DNA of 64,000 nucleotides from positions 62,001 to 126,000 of the forward strand of contig PKUO01000028.1 of the NCBI GenBank assembly GCA_002869585.1, given 5' to 3'. Shown here piece by piece: positions 1 to 9,036 of the stretch (the stretch's first letter is position 1; the number at the start of each line of letters is the position of its first letter). The position numbers and the translations under genes are program-made. The DNA is from Sedimenticola sp. Lineage in GTDB: Bacteria > Pseudomonadota > Gammaproteobacteria > Chromatiales > Chromatiaceae. The notes below the pieces were generated by a model. That model saw nothing but the letters and a program-made list of their open reading frames with translations. It was not told the origin of the DNA and searched no databases.

Positions 1-2
1 AC

Positions 3-50
3 AGGCGCATTGACGACTACGGTAAAATCACCCTGCGCTATGACGATTGA
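3..50 (+). CDS. C-terminal end of an upstream gene (partial)
   Basis: The third frame is open from the window edge to a TGA at 48-50 and reads RRIDDYGKITLRYDD, an unremarkable hydrophilic tail. The gene itself lies outside the window, so the product cannot be named. The other two forward frames also give short open stretches, so the frame choice is a judgement. Confidence 0.3.
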   Translation, partial: RRIDDYGKITLRYDD

Positions 51-254
51 TCGGATGGTAAACTGACTGTAATTTCGGTCTTTCCTCTCAAATTAACCGA
101 CTGATGCACTTGGTTATTTAATGCCAGATCAAAATTTAGTAACATAGTCCTGTTAAGTCTCTACGACAGGCGAGCCACAGGAAATCTTGTGATCGACCCT
201 ATTAACGCTTACGAGCAGTAGCTCGCAGGCAATACTATTCCGGGTAAAACCAAA

Positions 255-542
255 ATGAATGATTCCAGTAAAGAACGAGAGATTCTCATGGTAATGCGCA
301 AGGTTCTGGGCAGTATCGTCAGAGACACCACACCCGCACCTGGTACACGACACAGTCTGTCAGACAATACCATACAGGATATTCGCATGTGTCTTGGCCT
401 GATCACCGCCCGTGAGCGTGAACTGGCCGATGCTGCGGGCGCAGTGATGGAAAAACCCTATTTTGTCGATGAACCGCGTTCCGAAAAAGTGGTGTCCATC
501 TCCAGCATCAAAAAAAGCGGCAAGGAAGAAACCAAAGAGTGA
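255..542 (+). CDS. small conserved hypothetical protein
   Basis: A 95-residue hydrophilic protein with no signal peptide, membrane segment or cysteine cluster. It has a basic helical N-terminus around MVMRKVLGSIVRD, a Pro-rich linker, a second helix ending in ARERELAD, and a Lys/Glu-rich tail. The ATG at 255 has little upstream purine signal; the ATG at 288 (before VMRKVL) is preceded by GAGAG at good spacing, so the true protein may be about 84 residues. I have seen similar small proteins in gammaproteobacteria but cannot give a function. It is followed by 150 bases before the MscS-like gene in which I see nothing. Confidence 0.6.
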   Translation: MNDSSKEREILMVMRKVLGSIVRDTTPAPGTRHSLSDNTIQDIRMCLGLITARERELADAAGAVMEKPYFVDEPRSEKVVSISSIKKSGKEETKE

Positions 543-692
543 GTATTCGAACAACGGATTGGCCGCCCAGGTTCGTGAAAAACAGTCCCTCTGCACCGCA
601 TGCAGCGGACAACGCATCTCCCGTAATCGTCATCAGCACTGCTGGCACCTTGATCGCTACGATGATTCTGCCCTAATATAGCTGCATCTGAG

Positions 693-2408
693 TTGGAAAA
701 TAAAAAAACAACCATGCCCATCCATAGTCTGAACAAGATGCCACATCAGCTCCTGAGCCTTTTGCTCGCTCTGTTAATTTTTCTGCCCTTGTGTGTCTCT
801 GCACAGGAAAACGGCAACCCGGATTCCACACCCCTGCCCGATAAAACAATAGACACGCTGAGTTCATTCAATGATCTGAAAATCGATCTTCAAAGCGATA
901 TCAAGGCACTAACCAAAGAACTCGCCGCCGCTCACTCCGAGGCTGAAAAGAACACCCTGAAACAACAACTGGAGAAGCTCGAGACGGATCTGGCTACCAC
1001 GCGTAAAAACTTCGAGAATATTGCAGCCGGCATCGATATCACCAGCCTGCGTGAGGCCGCCGAGGAGGAGTTCAATTTTCAGAAAGAGATCTTTGCACTG
1101 TTAAAGCCCGCGCTGGATGAAATGAAGGACATGACAGCGCATGTTCGGCAGAAATAAGACCTGAAAGAGAAAATCACCTACTACGAGGCGCGCCTACCCG
1201 TCATCGAGAAGGCACTGGCGAATATCGAGCAGTTGAACAGAGAAGGGAAAAACAAATCCCTGGTCAAATCGCTGCAAGACACTATCGAAGGTTGGAAAAA
1301 GCAACAGGCCTTCATGCAAAGCGAACTGCATGCCGCCCAACTGGAATTGGATAAACTGGTCTCCTCTGAAACATCTATCGCCGAGGCATCGCAGAGTTAT
1401 CTAAAGTCCTTTTTCCAGAAACGTGGCCTTTATTTGATCGAGGCCCTGCTGGTCGTGGCAGCTGTGGTCCTGCTGTCCCGGTTGAGCTACGCCGGGATGA
1501 GCAAGTATCTGCCGGGATTTCGTCGCCGCCACCGCAGTTTCCGCGTACGTCTGATCGAACTGATTCACCGGCTTCTCACAGTCCTGCTAATCGTACTCGG
1601 GCCCACCACGGTATTTTATCTGGTAGAGGACTGGGTGCTATTCAGCTTAAGCATTCTGCTGCTGATCGGCATCCTTTGGACACTGCGTCAGGCACTGCCC
1701 CGCTACTGGCATCAGATCCAGCTGTTCCTCAACATCGGCTCGGTACGGGAAGGTGAACGGGTAGTGTTTCAGGGTCTGCCGTGGAATGTGCAACAGATCA
1801 ATCTGTTCTGCACACTGGTCAACCCGGTCGCAAACCTGAAACAGCGGGTGCCGATCAATGACCTGGTGGACATGCGATCACGCCCATCGGAAAAGTCGGA
1901 GCCCTGGTTTCCCTGCAGACAGGATGACTGGGTGATCCTCAACGACGGCACTCGCGGGAAAGTGACCGGCATTTCACCGGAAATGGTCCAACTGGTTCAG
2001 CGTGGCGGGGCTATTCTGACCTATCAAACCAGTGATTTTCTCGCCAATTCCCCACAGAATCTCTCCCCCAGTTTCCGCCTTAAGGAGACTCTGGGAATCA
2101 GTTATGCATTACAGAAAGAGAGCACCAGCACCATCCCTGACATTCTGCATCAGTACATACTGAAAAGGATTGAACAGGAAGGTTATGCAGAACAGCTTGT
2201 CAATCTGCGGGTGGAATTCGCCCTGGCCAACAACTCGTCACTGGATCTGGTGGTCATGGCGGATTTCAAGGGAGAGCTGGGCGATCTCTACAATCGCCTG
2301 CGCCGCGCCATTCAGCGCTGGTGCGTGGATGCCTGTAGCGAAAATGGTTGGGAAATCCCCTTCCCGCAGATGACCCTGAGTGGATCATTGGTTAAACCCG
2401 GGCAATAA
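693..2408 (+). pseudogene. MscS-family mechanosensitive channel gene interrupted by one in-frame TAA
   Basis: The frame opens at ATG 693 with a signal peptide (LLSLLLALLIFLPLCVSA), runs through a long Glu/Lys/Leu coiled coil, meets TAA at 1155-1157 and then continues in the same frame for 417 codons to a stop at 2406-2408. The sequence just after the stop (DLKEKITYYEARLPVIEKAL) is the direct continuation of the coiled coil. Further on come two or three membrane segments (about residues 220-340 of the joined frame) and a MscS-like beta domain with basic and Pro/Gly-rich segments (about 345-570). Such proteins are inner-membrane tension-gated channels for osmotic relief. A TTG at 1233 could start a C-terminal product with the membrane part, but no good ribosome site precedes it. 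Either a recent nonsense mutation, a consensus error or readthrough. Confidence 0.75.
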
Positions 2409-2493
2409 ATAATTCTGGGGTTTATCCAGCCAGTGGCCCGTCAGATTCCTGATTTCTGACTGGCTATCTAACCCGAGTCGCGGAGATCAGAAA

Positions 2494-3195
2494 TTAAACA
2501 CCCAGATAACGCTCCTGAAGAGCCGTATCGCTCCTGAGCGCCTGACTATCACCGCTCCAGACCACCTGCCCCTTCTCCATGATGTAGTGCCGATCTGCCA
2601 GCTTCATCAGTGCATCCAGGTTTTTATCAATGACCAGGATCGCCTCACCGCGTGATTTGAGCGTCCTGATGCCGCGCCAGATCTCTTCGCGGATCAGCGG
2701 CGCCAACCCCTCTGTCGCCTCATCGAGAATCAGCACCTTGGGGTTGATCATCATTGCCCGACCGATAGCCAGCATCTGCTGCTCACCACCGGAGAGTTGA
2801 TTACCAAAATGGGTAATACGCTCCTTGAGTCGCGGGAATATGGCAAATACCCGGTCCAGGGTGTAGGGATCATCAGACTGGGAATAGTTTCCCGAGGTGG
2901 CGATCAGGTTCTCTCTGACGGTAAGATTCGGGAAGATCTGCCGCCCCTCAGGCACCAGCCCGATACCGAGCCGTGCAACGGCATAGCTGGGCAGGCTCTG
3001 GATTTTTTGACCCTCGAACAGCACCTCACCCTTTGTCACCTCGACCAACCCCATGATAGAGCGCACGGTGGTGGTCTTTCCCATGCCATTGCGCCCCAGC
3101 AGTGTCACCACCTCGCCCTGTTCGATTCCCAGGTTGACACCGAACAGCGCCTGACTGGAACCGTAGCAGGCCTCGACTCCACGCAGTTCAAGCAT
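2494..3195 (-). CDS. livF: branched-chain amino acid type ABC transporter ATPase (LivF-like)
   Basis: A 233-residue ABC ATPase, the usual LivF length. Walker A is GRNGMGKTT near residue 34, the signature LSGGEQQ near 138, and Walker B ends VLILDEATEGLAP near 160. It powers import through the LivHM membrane pair together with LivG. It is the last gene of the leftward five-gene operon and its start overlaps the LivG stop by 8 bases, so it is translationally coupled. The substrate cannot be read from this subunit. Downstream bases 2409-2493 hold only weak inverted repeats. Confidence 0.93.
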   Translation of the reverse strand: MLELRGVEACYGSSQALFGVNLGIEQGEVVTLLGRNGMGKTTTVRSIMGLVEVTKGEVLFEGQKIQSLPSYAVARLGIGLVPEGRQIFPNLTVRENLIATSGNYSQSDDPYTLDRVFAIFPRLKERITHFGNQLSGGEQQMLAIGRAMMINPKVLILDEATEGLAPLIREEIWRGIRTLKSRGEAILVIDKNLDALMKLADRHYIMEKGQVVWSGDSQALRSDTALQERYLGV

Positions 3196-3946
3196 CGATC
3201 ACCTCTTCACCGAGATAGGCCTGTCTGACCAGCGGATCGTTGCGAATCTGCTCGACCGTGCCGGAGGCGATCACCTCCCCATACACCAGCACGGTAATGC
3301 GATCCGCCAGGGAAAAGACCACATCCATATCGTGTTCAACCAGCAGGATCGACAAGTTGCCTTTCAGGCCCTGTATCAACTCTGCCAGTTTCACTGTCCC
3401 ACCCGGACCCATGCCCGCCATGGGCTCATCGAGCAGTATCAGCTTCGGTCTGGAAGCCAACGCCATGCCAACCTCAAGCTGGCGTTTTTCACCATGCGAG
3501 AGATTCGCCGCAGGCTCTGCTGCACGAGCCTCCAGACCGATGGTCTCTATTGCCTGCCGGGTGAGTTGTTTCAACGATGAATCCCTGGCGACATTCCGCC
3601 AGAAGCGGAAACTGTGTCCCTGGTGGGCCTGCACTGCCAGCCCCAGGTTCTCCTCAACGCTCAGGTGTTCAAAGACGGCGGTAATCTGGAATGAGCGTGC
3701 AAGACCCTTTCGAGCGCGCAGATGAACCGGTAAATGGGTTATCTCCTCGCCATCGAAAAAGATGCTGCCGGCATCCGGGGTAATCTCCCCGGTGAGTTGA
3801 TTAATGGCGGTAGTCTTGCCTGCGCCGTTTGGACCAATCAGCGCATGGATCTCACCCCTTGCCACCTCGAAGCTCAAATTGTTACTCGCTTCGACGGCAC
3901 CAAAGCGCTTGCAAAGGCCCTCTACCCTGAGAATGGAATCCAGCAC
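3188..3946 (-). CDS. livG: branched-chain amino acid type ABC transporter ATPase (LivG-like)
   Basis: A 252-residue ATPase. Walker A GPNGAGKTT lies near residue 38, signature LSHGEKRQLE near 150 and Walker B LILLDEPMAGMGP near 170. The SHGEK form of the signature and the GMGPGGT segment are characteristic of the LivG branch. It pairs with LivF as a heterodimer on the cytoplasmic face of LivHM. It sits 3 bases after the LivM stop and overlaps livF, consistent with one polycistronic message from the binding-protein promoter. Confidence 0.93.
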   Translation of the reverse strand: MLDSILRVEGLCKRFGAVEASNNLSFEVARGEIHALIGPNGAGKTTAINQLTGEITPDAGSIFFDGEEITHLPVHLRARKGLARSFQITAVFEHLSVEENLGLAVQAHQGHSFRFWRNVARDSSLKQLTRQAIETIGLEARAAEPAANLSHGEKRQLEVGMALASRPKLILLDEPMAGMGPGGTVKLAELIQGLKGNLSILLVEHDMDVVFSLADRITVLVYGEVIASGTVEQIRNDPLVRQAYLGEEVIDA

Positions 3947-3949
3947 CCC

Positions 3950-4936
3950 TTATCTCTCCCTGCCAATCAGCAGCCCATAGAGACCACCCCTGGTAAACAG
4001 CACCACCAGGATCAAAAAAGGCCCCAGGTAGACCATCCAGTGTTCGGTGAACATGGACAAAATCTCTTCCATGCTGAGCAGGGCAACGGCTCCCAGCACC
4101 GGACCGAACAGCGTGCCCATACCCCCCAGGAGCACCATCACCAGGATCTCGCCCGATTGCGTCCAGTGCATCAGACCCGGACTGACGAACTCTGACTGAT
4201 TGGCCATCAGTGCCCCGGCCAAACCCGCACCGGCGCCCGCGATGACAAAACAGGCCAGCTTATAACCGAATACCGCGTAACCGAGCGACTGCATCCGTTT
4301 CTCATTTTCACGAATCCCCTGGATGACACGACCAAAGCGGGAGTTGACCAGCCGATGGCAGAACAACAGAAACAGCAGCAAAAACGTCAGGCAGAGATAG
4401 TAGAAGTGGGTATCGTCGCCCAGGTCCAGAAGGGGAAGCTGGCTCCGGGAATAGAGACTCAAACCATCATCGCCCCCATACCCTTCCAGCGAGACATAAA
4501 AGTAGTAGAGCATCTGGGCGAACGCCAGGGTGATCATGATGAAATACATACCACTGGTACGAAGCGAGAAAAAACCGATGATCAGGGCAGCAAAGGCAGA
4601 GATCAGCAACGCCAGCGGCAAGGCCACCAGCAGCCGCTCTGACCCATCCATTTGAAAGGGCCAGGAGAATACCGGCGAGGCATCAAAGCTGGCTGAGGCC
4701 AGAATGCCGACCACATAGGCGCCGGTGCCGAAAAATGCGGCGTGGCCGAGGCTGACCATGCCACCGTAGCCGAGGATCAAGTAGAGACTGACAGCGGCTA
4801 TGGCATAGATCAGTATGCGGCTGCTGAGGGATATCAGATAGGGCTCGTCCAGGAGTTGCATGATCACCGGCAACGCCAGCAGCAGAATCAGGCATGTACT
4901 CAAAACAGCAATTTTACGGGTGAGAAAATTCTGCAT
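3950..4936 (-). CDS. livM: branched-chain amino acid type ABC transporter permease (LivM-like)
   Basis: About 328 residues with eight or more hydrophobic segments; the family-typical stretch YGGMVSLGHAAFFGTGAYVVG is at about residues 55-75 and the EAA-like region contains GIRENEKRMQSLGY. I place the start at ATG 4936 (MQNFLTRKIAV), 5 bases after the LivH stop. The frame is open 14 codons further upstream to 4978, but those codons lie inside livH and encode a Gly/Ala-rich tail atypical of the family. It forms the inner-membrane channel with LivH. Confidence 0.9.
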   Translation of the reverse strand: MQNFLTRKIAVLSTCLILLLALPVIMQLLDEPYLISLSSRILIYAIAAVSLYLILGYGGMVSLGHAAFFGTGAYVVGILASASFDASPVFSWPFQMDGSERLLVALPLALLISAFAALIIGFFSLRTSGMYFIMITLAFAQMLYYFYVSLEGYGGDDGLSLYSRSQLPLLDLGDDTHFYYLCLTFLLLFLLFCHRLVNSRFGRVIQGIRENEKRMQSLGYAVFGYKLACFVIAGAGAGLAGALMANQSEFVSPGLMHWTQSGEILVMVLLGGMGTLFGPVLGAVALLSMEEILSMFTEHWMVYLGPFLILVVLFTRGGLYGLLIGRER

Positions 4937-4941
4937 AGCGA

Positions 4942-5856
4942 TCAGGCCTGCGCCGGAAACAGTCCCTTCGGCTTCCATACCAGTATGGCAGCCATCAGGA
5001 TATAGATCGCCATCGAGGAGAGCGATGCCCCTACGCCATCTGCCTGTGCCGCGGGCAGTACCAGTCGGAACAGACCAGGCAGAAATGCCCGCCCCAGGGT
5101 GTCCACCATTCCCACCAGCAGCGCGGCTATCAGCGCACCGCGGATCGACCCGATGCCACCGATGACTATCACCACAAAGGTCAGGATCAATATGCTCTCT
5201 CCCATCCCGGACTCGACCGCAAGAATCGGCCCGGCCATCACACCCGCCAGACCGGCGAGCAGTGTTCCCAATCCGAAAACCAGGGTATATAGCAGTTTGA
5301 TATTCACCCCCAGCGCGGCAACCATCTCGCGATTACTGGAGCCCGCACGAATCTGCATTCCCAGCCGGGTGCGGGTGAACAGCAGATAGAGCAGAACCGC
5401 CACGGCTATACCCACGACAATGATCGCCAGCCGATAACTGGGGTAAGGCGCACCGGGTATCAGTTCAACCGTACCGGACAGCCACTCCGGGCCGTCCATA
5501 AACAGCGGCTGGCGGCCCCAGATAATCCGCGTCAATTCGTTGAAAAAGAGTATCAACCCGAAGGTGGCCAGTACCTGATCCAGATGATCGCGCTGATAGA
5601 GCCGTCTCAACACCAGGGCCTCGACCAGCATGCCTATCAGGGCGGATACCGGCAGCGCCGCCAACAGCCCCAGCATAAAGCTGCCCGTCTGCTGCATCAC
5701 CGTGGCGGCAACGTAGGCGCCGATCATATAGAAGGAGCCGTGCGCCAGGTTGATCACCTGCATGATGCCGAACACCAGCGTCAGCCCGGCCGACATCAAA
5801 AACAGCATGACACCAAGCTGCAGGCCATTGAGAATCTGTTCGATAAAAAGGAGCAT
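4942..5856 (-). CDS. livH: branched-chain amino acid type ABC transporter permease (LivH-like)
   Basis: A polytopic membrane protein of about 304 residues with the LivH hallmark GLTLVFGIMQVINLAHGSFYM near the N-terminus and an EAA-type loop (SSNREMVAALGVN). I choose ATG 5856 (MLLFIEQILNGLQ) over ATG 5883. The upstream ATG is buried in the right arm of a hairpin and has its purine run directly against the start codon. It follows the binding-protein gene by about 50 bases that contain the hairpin at 5869-5891. Confidence 0.88.
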   Translation of the reverse strand: MLLFIEQILNGLQLGVMLFLMSAGLTLVFGIMQVINLAHGSFYMIGAYVAATVMQQTGSFMLGLLAALPVSALIGMLVEALVLRRLYQRDHLDQVLATFGLILFFNELTRIIWGRQPLFMDGPEWLSGTVELIPGAPYPSYRLAIIVVGIAVAVLLYLLFTRTRLGMQIRAGSSNREMVAALGVNIKLLYTLVFGLGTLLAGLAGVMAGPILAVESGMGESILILTFVVIVIGGIGSIRGALIAALLVGMVDTLGRAFLPGLFRLVLPAAQADGVGASLSSMAIYILMAAILVWKPKGLFPAQA

Positions 5857-5868
5857 TGAAAGACCAGA

Positions 5869-5891
5869 GGCCGGAGACTGCATCTCCGGCC
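5869..5891 (-). terminator. perfect 9-bp hairpin between binding-protein and permease genes
   Basis: GGCCGGAGA at 5869-5877 pairs with TCTCCGGCC at 5883-5891 around a 5-base loop, just after the binding-protein stop (5906-5908) and before livH. There is no T tract, so it is more likely an mRNA-stabilising or attenuating stem than a full terminator. That would let the binding protein be made in excess over the permease. Confidence 0.7.
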
Positions 5892-5905
5892 CCTGAGCAG
5901 CTTAA

Positions 5906-7072
5906 TTACATCTTACATTCAGCGGCATAGGCATCGCCATGCCCGGTAAACACCTTCTTCAGGGTCTTGTTGGTCACCTTGCCCTCGGCATCTTTTACCA
6001 CTTCGCGCACATACAGGTCCTGAATCGGATGCTGGTTAGGACCAAATTTGAAATCACCGCGAACCGAAGCGAAATCGGCCTTTTTCAGTGCATCACGCAC
6101 CGCTTGCAGATTAGACAGGTCGCCATTGACCGATTTCAGGGCGCTGGCAATCAGACGTGCCGTGTCGTACCCCTGACTGGCGTAGAGGGTGGGAGTACGT
6201 CCATAGGTTTTTCTGAAATTGGTGACGAATGCCTGATTGGCCTGGTTATCGAGATCATGGGTCCATTGTGAGCCGTTCACCACCCCGAGAGCGGCATCAC
6301 CTACAGCGGCAAGCAGACGTTCATCGAACGAAAATGCCGGACCGAACACAGGGATGGTCTTATTCAGCTCGGCCTGAGAGTACTGCTTGAGAAAGTTGAT
6401 CCCCATGCCCCCGGGCAGGAAGAAGAACACCGAATCGGGCTTGGTGGCCCGCAGCGCGGCAAGTTCAGCTGCGTAATCGGCCTGACCCAGCTTCGTGTAG
6501 ACCTCACCGGCGATAGCGCCTTTATAGTATCGTTTGAAACCGGCCAGATGATCCTTGCCGGCAGGATAGTTGGGAGCGATCAGATAGACATTGTTATATC
6601 CTGCATCGGTTACGTACTGCCCGACCACCTCATCGAGGTTATCGTTCTGGTAGGAGACGGAAAAGTAGTTCGGGTGACAGTTTTTACCTGCAAGTTGCGA
6701 TGGCGCCGCATTAGCGCTCAGGTAGATGACATCTTCACGCAACACCTTGGGCACCACCGCCATGGCGACATTGGAGAAGACGATACCGGTCATCAGCTTG
6801 ACCCCGTCACTTTTCATGAATCGCTCGGCGATTTGCTTACCCTTGTCCGGTTTGCGTCCATCGTCATCCACCAGCAGTTCGACCGCGACACCACCCAGCT
6901 TGCCGCCCTCCTCGTCGATGGCCAGCTTGAATCCATCACGAATGTCCTCACCCAGATAACCCGCCTTGGTGGACAGGGTGGTCACCATCCCGATTTTCAC
7001 CGCATCAGCCGCCATAGCCTGACCGGCTAGCAGACCAATACCCAGCGCTAAAACCGCGAACGATCTTTTCAT
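5906..7072 (-). CDS. periplasmic binding protein of a Liv-type ABC transporter
   Basis: A 388-residue type I periplasmic binding protein (Peripla_BP_6/LivJK fold) with a clear signal peptide (MKRSFAVLALGIGLLAG, cleavage after AMA). Family features are the opening VKIGMVTTLST, a mid-protein YLIAPNYPAGKD segment and FGPAF. A good ribosome site (GGAGGG) precedes ATG 7072. It is first in a leftward operon with livHMGF. The ligand is not known: the LivK family also carries aromatic acids, amides and urea, and the sequence lacks anything I can tie to one of these. The promoter must lie in the 134 bases shared with the divergent antiporter gene. Confidence 0.9.
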   Translation of the reverse strand: MKRSFAVLALGIGLLAGQAMAADAVKIGMVTTLSTKAGYLGEDIRDGFKLAIDEEGGKLGGVAVELLVDDDGRKPDKGKQIAERFMKSDGVKLMTGIVFSNVAMAVVPKVLREDVIYLSANAAPSQLAGKNCHPNYFSVSYQNDNLDEVVGQYVTDAGYNNVYLIAPNYPAGKDHLAGFKRYYKGAIAGEVYTKLGQADYAAELAALRATKPDSVFFFLPGGMGINFLKQYSQAELNKTIPVFGPAFSFDERLLAAVGDAALGVVNGSQWTHDLDNQANQAFVTNFRKTYGRTPTLYASQGYDTARLIASALKSVNGDLSNLQAVRDALKKADFASVRGDFKFGPNQHPIQDLYVREVVKDAEGKVTNKTLKKVFTGHGDAYAAECKM

Positions 7073-7175
7073 TCTATTCCCTCCAGGGCGTATATTTGAA
7101 AAAAGGGATCATAGTAGCAAAGTCTGAATAAACACGCATTCGCCTGGTCATGCTAAAGTGTCCTGAAAAAACAAG

Positions 7176-7181
7176 TATAAT
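7176..7181 (+). promoter_or_regulatory. candidate -10 box for the antiporter gene
   Basis: A perfect TATAAT lies 25 bases before ATG 7207, which would give a short leader. The matching -35 position reads CTAAAG and is poor, so activator help or a different start is possible. Confidence 0.35.
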
Positions 7182-7206
7182 TCACTGATTTTACGGCAGT
7201 TCATCG

Positions 7207-9018
7207 ATGCACACTGAGATTCCAATTCTTTTAGCCGCGATCGGCGTTGTTGGCTTTGCCTGTCAATGGCTGGCCTGGCGCATGCACATACCCGCAATTC
7301 TGCCCCTGCTGCTGACCGGCATGCTGATTGGACCGGTTACCGGCATTCTCAATCCTGACCAGATATTCGGTGATCTCCTGGTTCCACTGGTCTCGTTGGC
7401 CGTCGCCGTGATTCTTTTTGAAGGCAGCCTCACCCTGAAATTCACTGAATTAAAGGGCCTGGAAACCGTGGTACGCCGACTGATCACCGTCGGTTCACTG
7501 ATCAGCGCCACTACCTCGACACTGGCAGCGCACTATCTGGTCGGATTTGCCTGGCCGATTGCCATTTTATTCGGTGCGCTGATGGTGGTTACCGGACCGA
7601 CTGTGATTATTCCGATGATCAGAACCGTGCGTCCAAAAGCATCCATCGCCCAGGTACTGCGCTGGGAAGGGATTGTGATCGACCCCCTGGGTGCGCTGTT
7701 CACCGTGCTGGTGTTCGATTTCGTGCTTACCCAGCACCTGAACGTAGGGAGCATGCTGCTGGAGTTCAGCACCATCGTCTCAGCCGGCGCTATCAGTGGC
7801 CTGCTCGCAGGGTGGCTCCTGGGCCAGGCACTGCGGCATCACTGGGTTCCTGAGTTCCTGCATAATGTGTTTGTCCTGAACACGGTCCTGGCCACCTTTG
7901 TCATCAGCAACAGCCTGGCCGATGAGGCCGGACTGCTGGCGGTCACGGTGATGGGCATAGTGCTGGCTAACATGCGCAATGTACCGGTCAGAGATATTCT
8001 CGATTTCAAGGAGACCCTCAGCATTCTCCTGATCTCCGCCCTCTTTATCCTGCTGGCGGCACGTATTGACCTTGCATCGTTTGCAATCCTCGGCTGGGGA
8101 GCACTGGGGGTATTCGCAATCCTGCAGTTCATCGGCCGTCCGTTGAAGGTGGCCCTCGCCACCTATGGATCGAACCTCAACTGGCGCGAGCGCGCGCTCA
8201 TCGCCTGGATTGGACCACGCGGCATAGTCGCAGCGGCAATCGCCGCTGTGTTCGCCCTGAAACTGGAAGAGGCCGGTGTCGAACAGGCCTCGCTGCTGGT
8301 CCCGCTCAGCTTCTCGATCATTATCGGCACAGTCGTTTTCCAAAGCGTCACCGCTGGTTGGTTAGCCCGAAAACTGGGTGTGGCCGAGCCCGCGCCAAAC
8401 GGTTTGCTGATCATCGGCGCCAACCCGCTTGCCCGGGAGATTGCCAAGGCCATGCAGCAGTTTGATCTGAATATTCTCCTGGCGGATGATAGTTGGGACA
8501 ATATCCGCAAGGCGCGTATGGAAGGTCTCAGCACCTACTATGGCAATCCGGTATCAGAGCATGCCGACCGAAACCTGGATCTGATCGGATTGGGAAAAAT
8601 GCTGGGACTATCACCCGATGAGCGACGCAATAGCCTGGCGGCGATCCGCTACCGCACTGAATTTGATGCTGAATCGGTTTACGTACTGCAGAGCACCCTG
8701 GAGGCATCAGAGTCAGAGAAACGCCGGATTACCGAGCACTATCGTGCACGTACACTATTTGGACAGGAGATCAGTTTCAGCAAGCTCTCCTCGCTGCTCA
8801 GCAAGGGTGGTGAAATTCGCGTCACCCGGCTGACCGAAAACTTCAACTTCAACACCCTGATCAACGAACTGGACAAGAAATTCATACCCATGTTCGCCAT
8901 CGATCCAAAAAAGCGCCTGCGGGTATTCTGTTCTGAGTCGAAAATCGAGCCCACCAAGGACTGGCATATTGTCGGCCTGAGCTATACCACCGAGCCCACC
9001 CAACAAACCAATTCATGA
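7207..9018 (+). CDS. cation:proton antiporter with C-terminal TrkA-N-like domain
   Basis: A 603-residue CPA1-type sodium/potassium-proton exchanger. The first roughly 390 residues contain about twelve hydrophobic segments, including the exchanger-typical AVILFEGSL and WIGPRGIVAAAI motifs. From about 398 a nucleotide-binding-like Rossmann segment follows (LLIIGANPLAREIAKA), as in RCK/TrkA-N regulated antiporters, then a further soluble region. It acts in the inner membrane in pH and ion homeostasis. It stands alone at the head of a rightward pair with the polyphosphate kinase 18 bases downstream. Confidence 0.9.
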   Translation: MHTEIPILLAAIGVVGFACQWLAWRMHIPAILPLLLTGMLIGPVTGILNPDQIFGDLLVPLVSLAVAVILFEGSLTLKFTELKGLETVVRRLITVGSLISATTSTLAAHYLVGFAWPIAILFGALMVVTGPTVIIPMIRTVRPKASIAQVLRWEGIVIDPLGALFTVLVFDFVLTQHLNVGSMLLEFSTIVSAGAISGLLAGWLLGQALRHHWVPEFLHNVFVLNTVLATFVISNSLADEAGLLAVTVMGIVLANMRNVPVRDILDFKETLSILLISALFILLAARIDLASFAILGWGALGVFAILQFIGRPLKVALATYGSNLNWRERALIAWIGPRGIVAAAIAAVFALKLEEAGVEQASLLVPLSFSIIIGTVVFQSVTAGWLARKLGVAEPAPNGLLIIGANPLAREIAKAMQQFDLNILLADDSWDNIRKARMEGLSTYYGNPVSEHADRNLDLIGLGKMLGLSPDERRNSLAAIRYRTEFDAESVYVLQSTLEASESEKRRITEHYRARTLFGQEISFSKLSSLLSKGGEIRVTRLTENFNFNTLINELDKKFIPMFAIDPKKRLRVFCSESKIEPTKDWHIVGLSYTTEPTQQTNS

Positions 9019-9036
9019 TCTGGAAGGATGACTGCA

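Noticed and set aside
463-681. 72-codon frame overlapping the small gene at 255-542
   Set aside because: Low-complexity basic start and no ribosome site; it is another reading frame of the small gene and spacer.
4937-4978. Longer start of livM
   Set aside because: The extra codons lie in livH, are Gly/Ala-rich and not family-like; ATG 4936 directly follows the livH stop.
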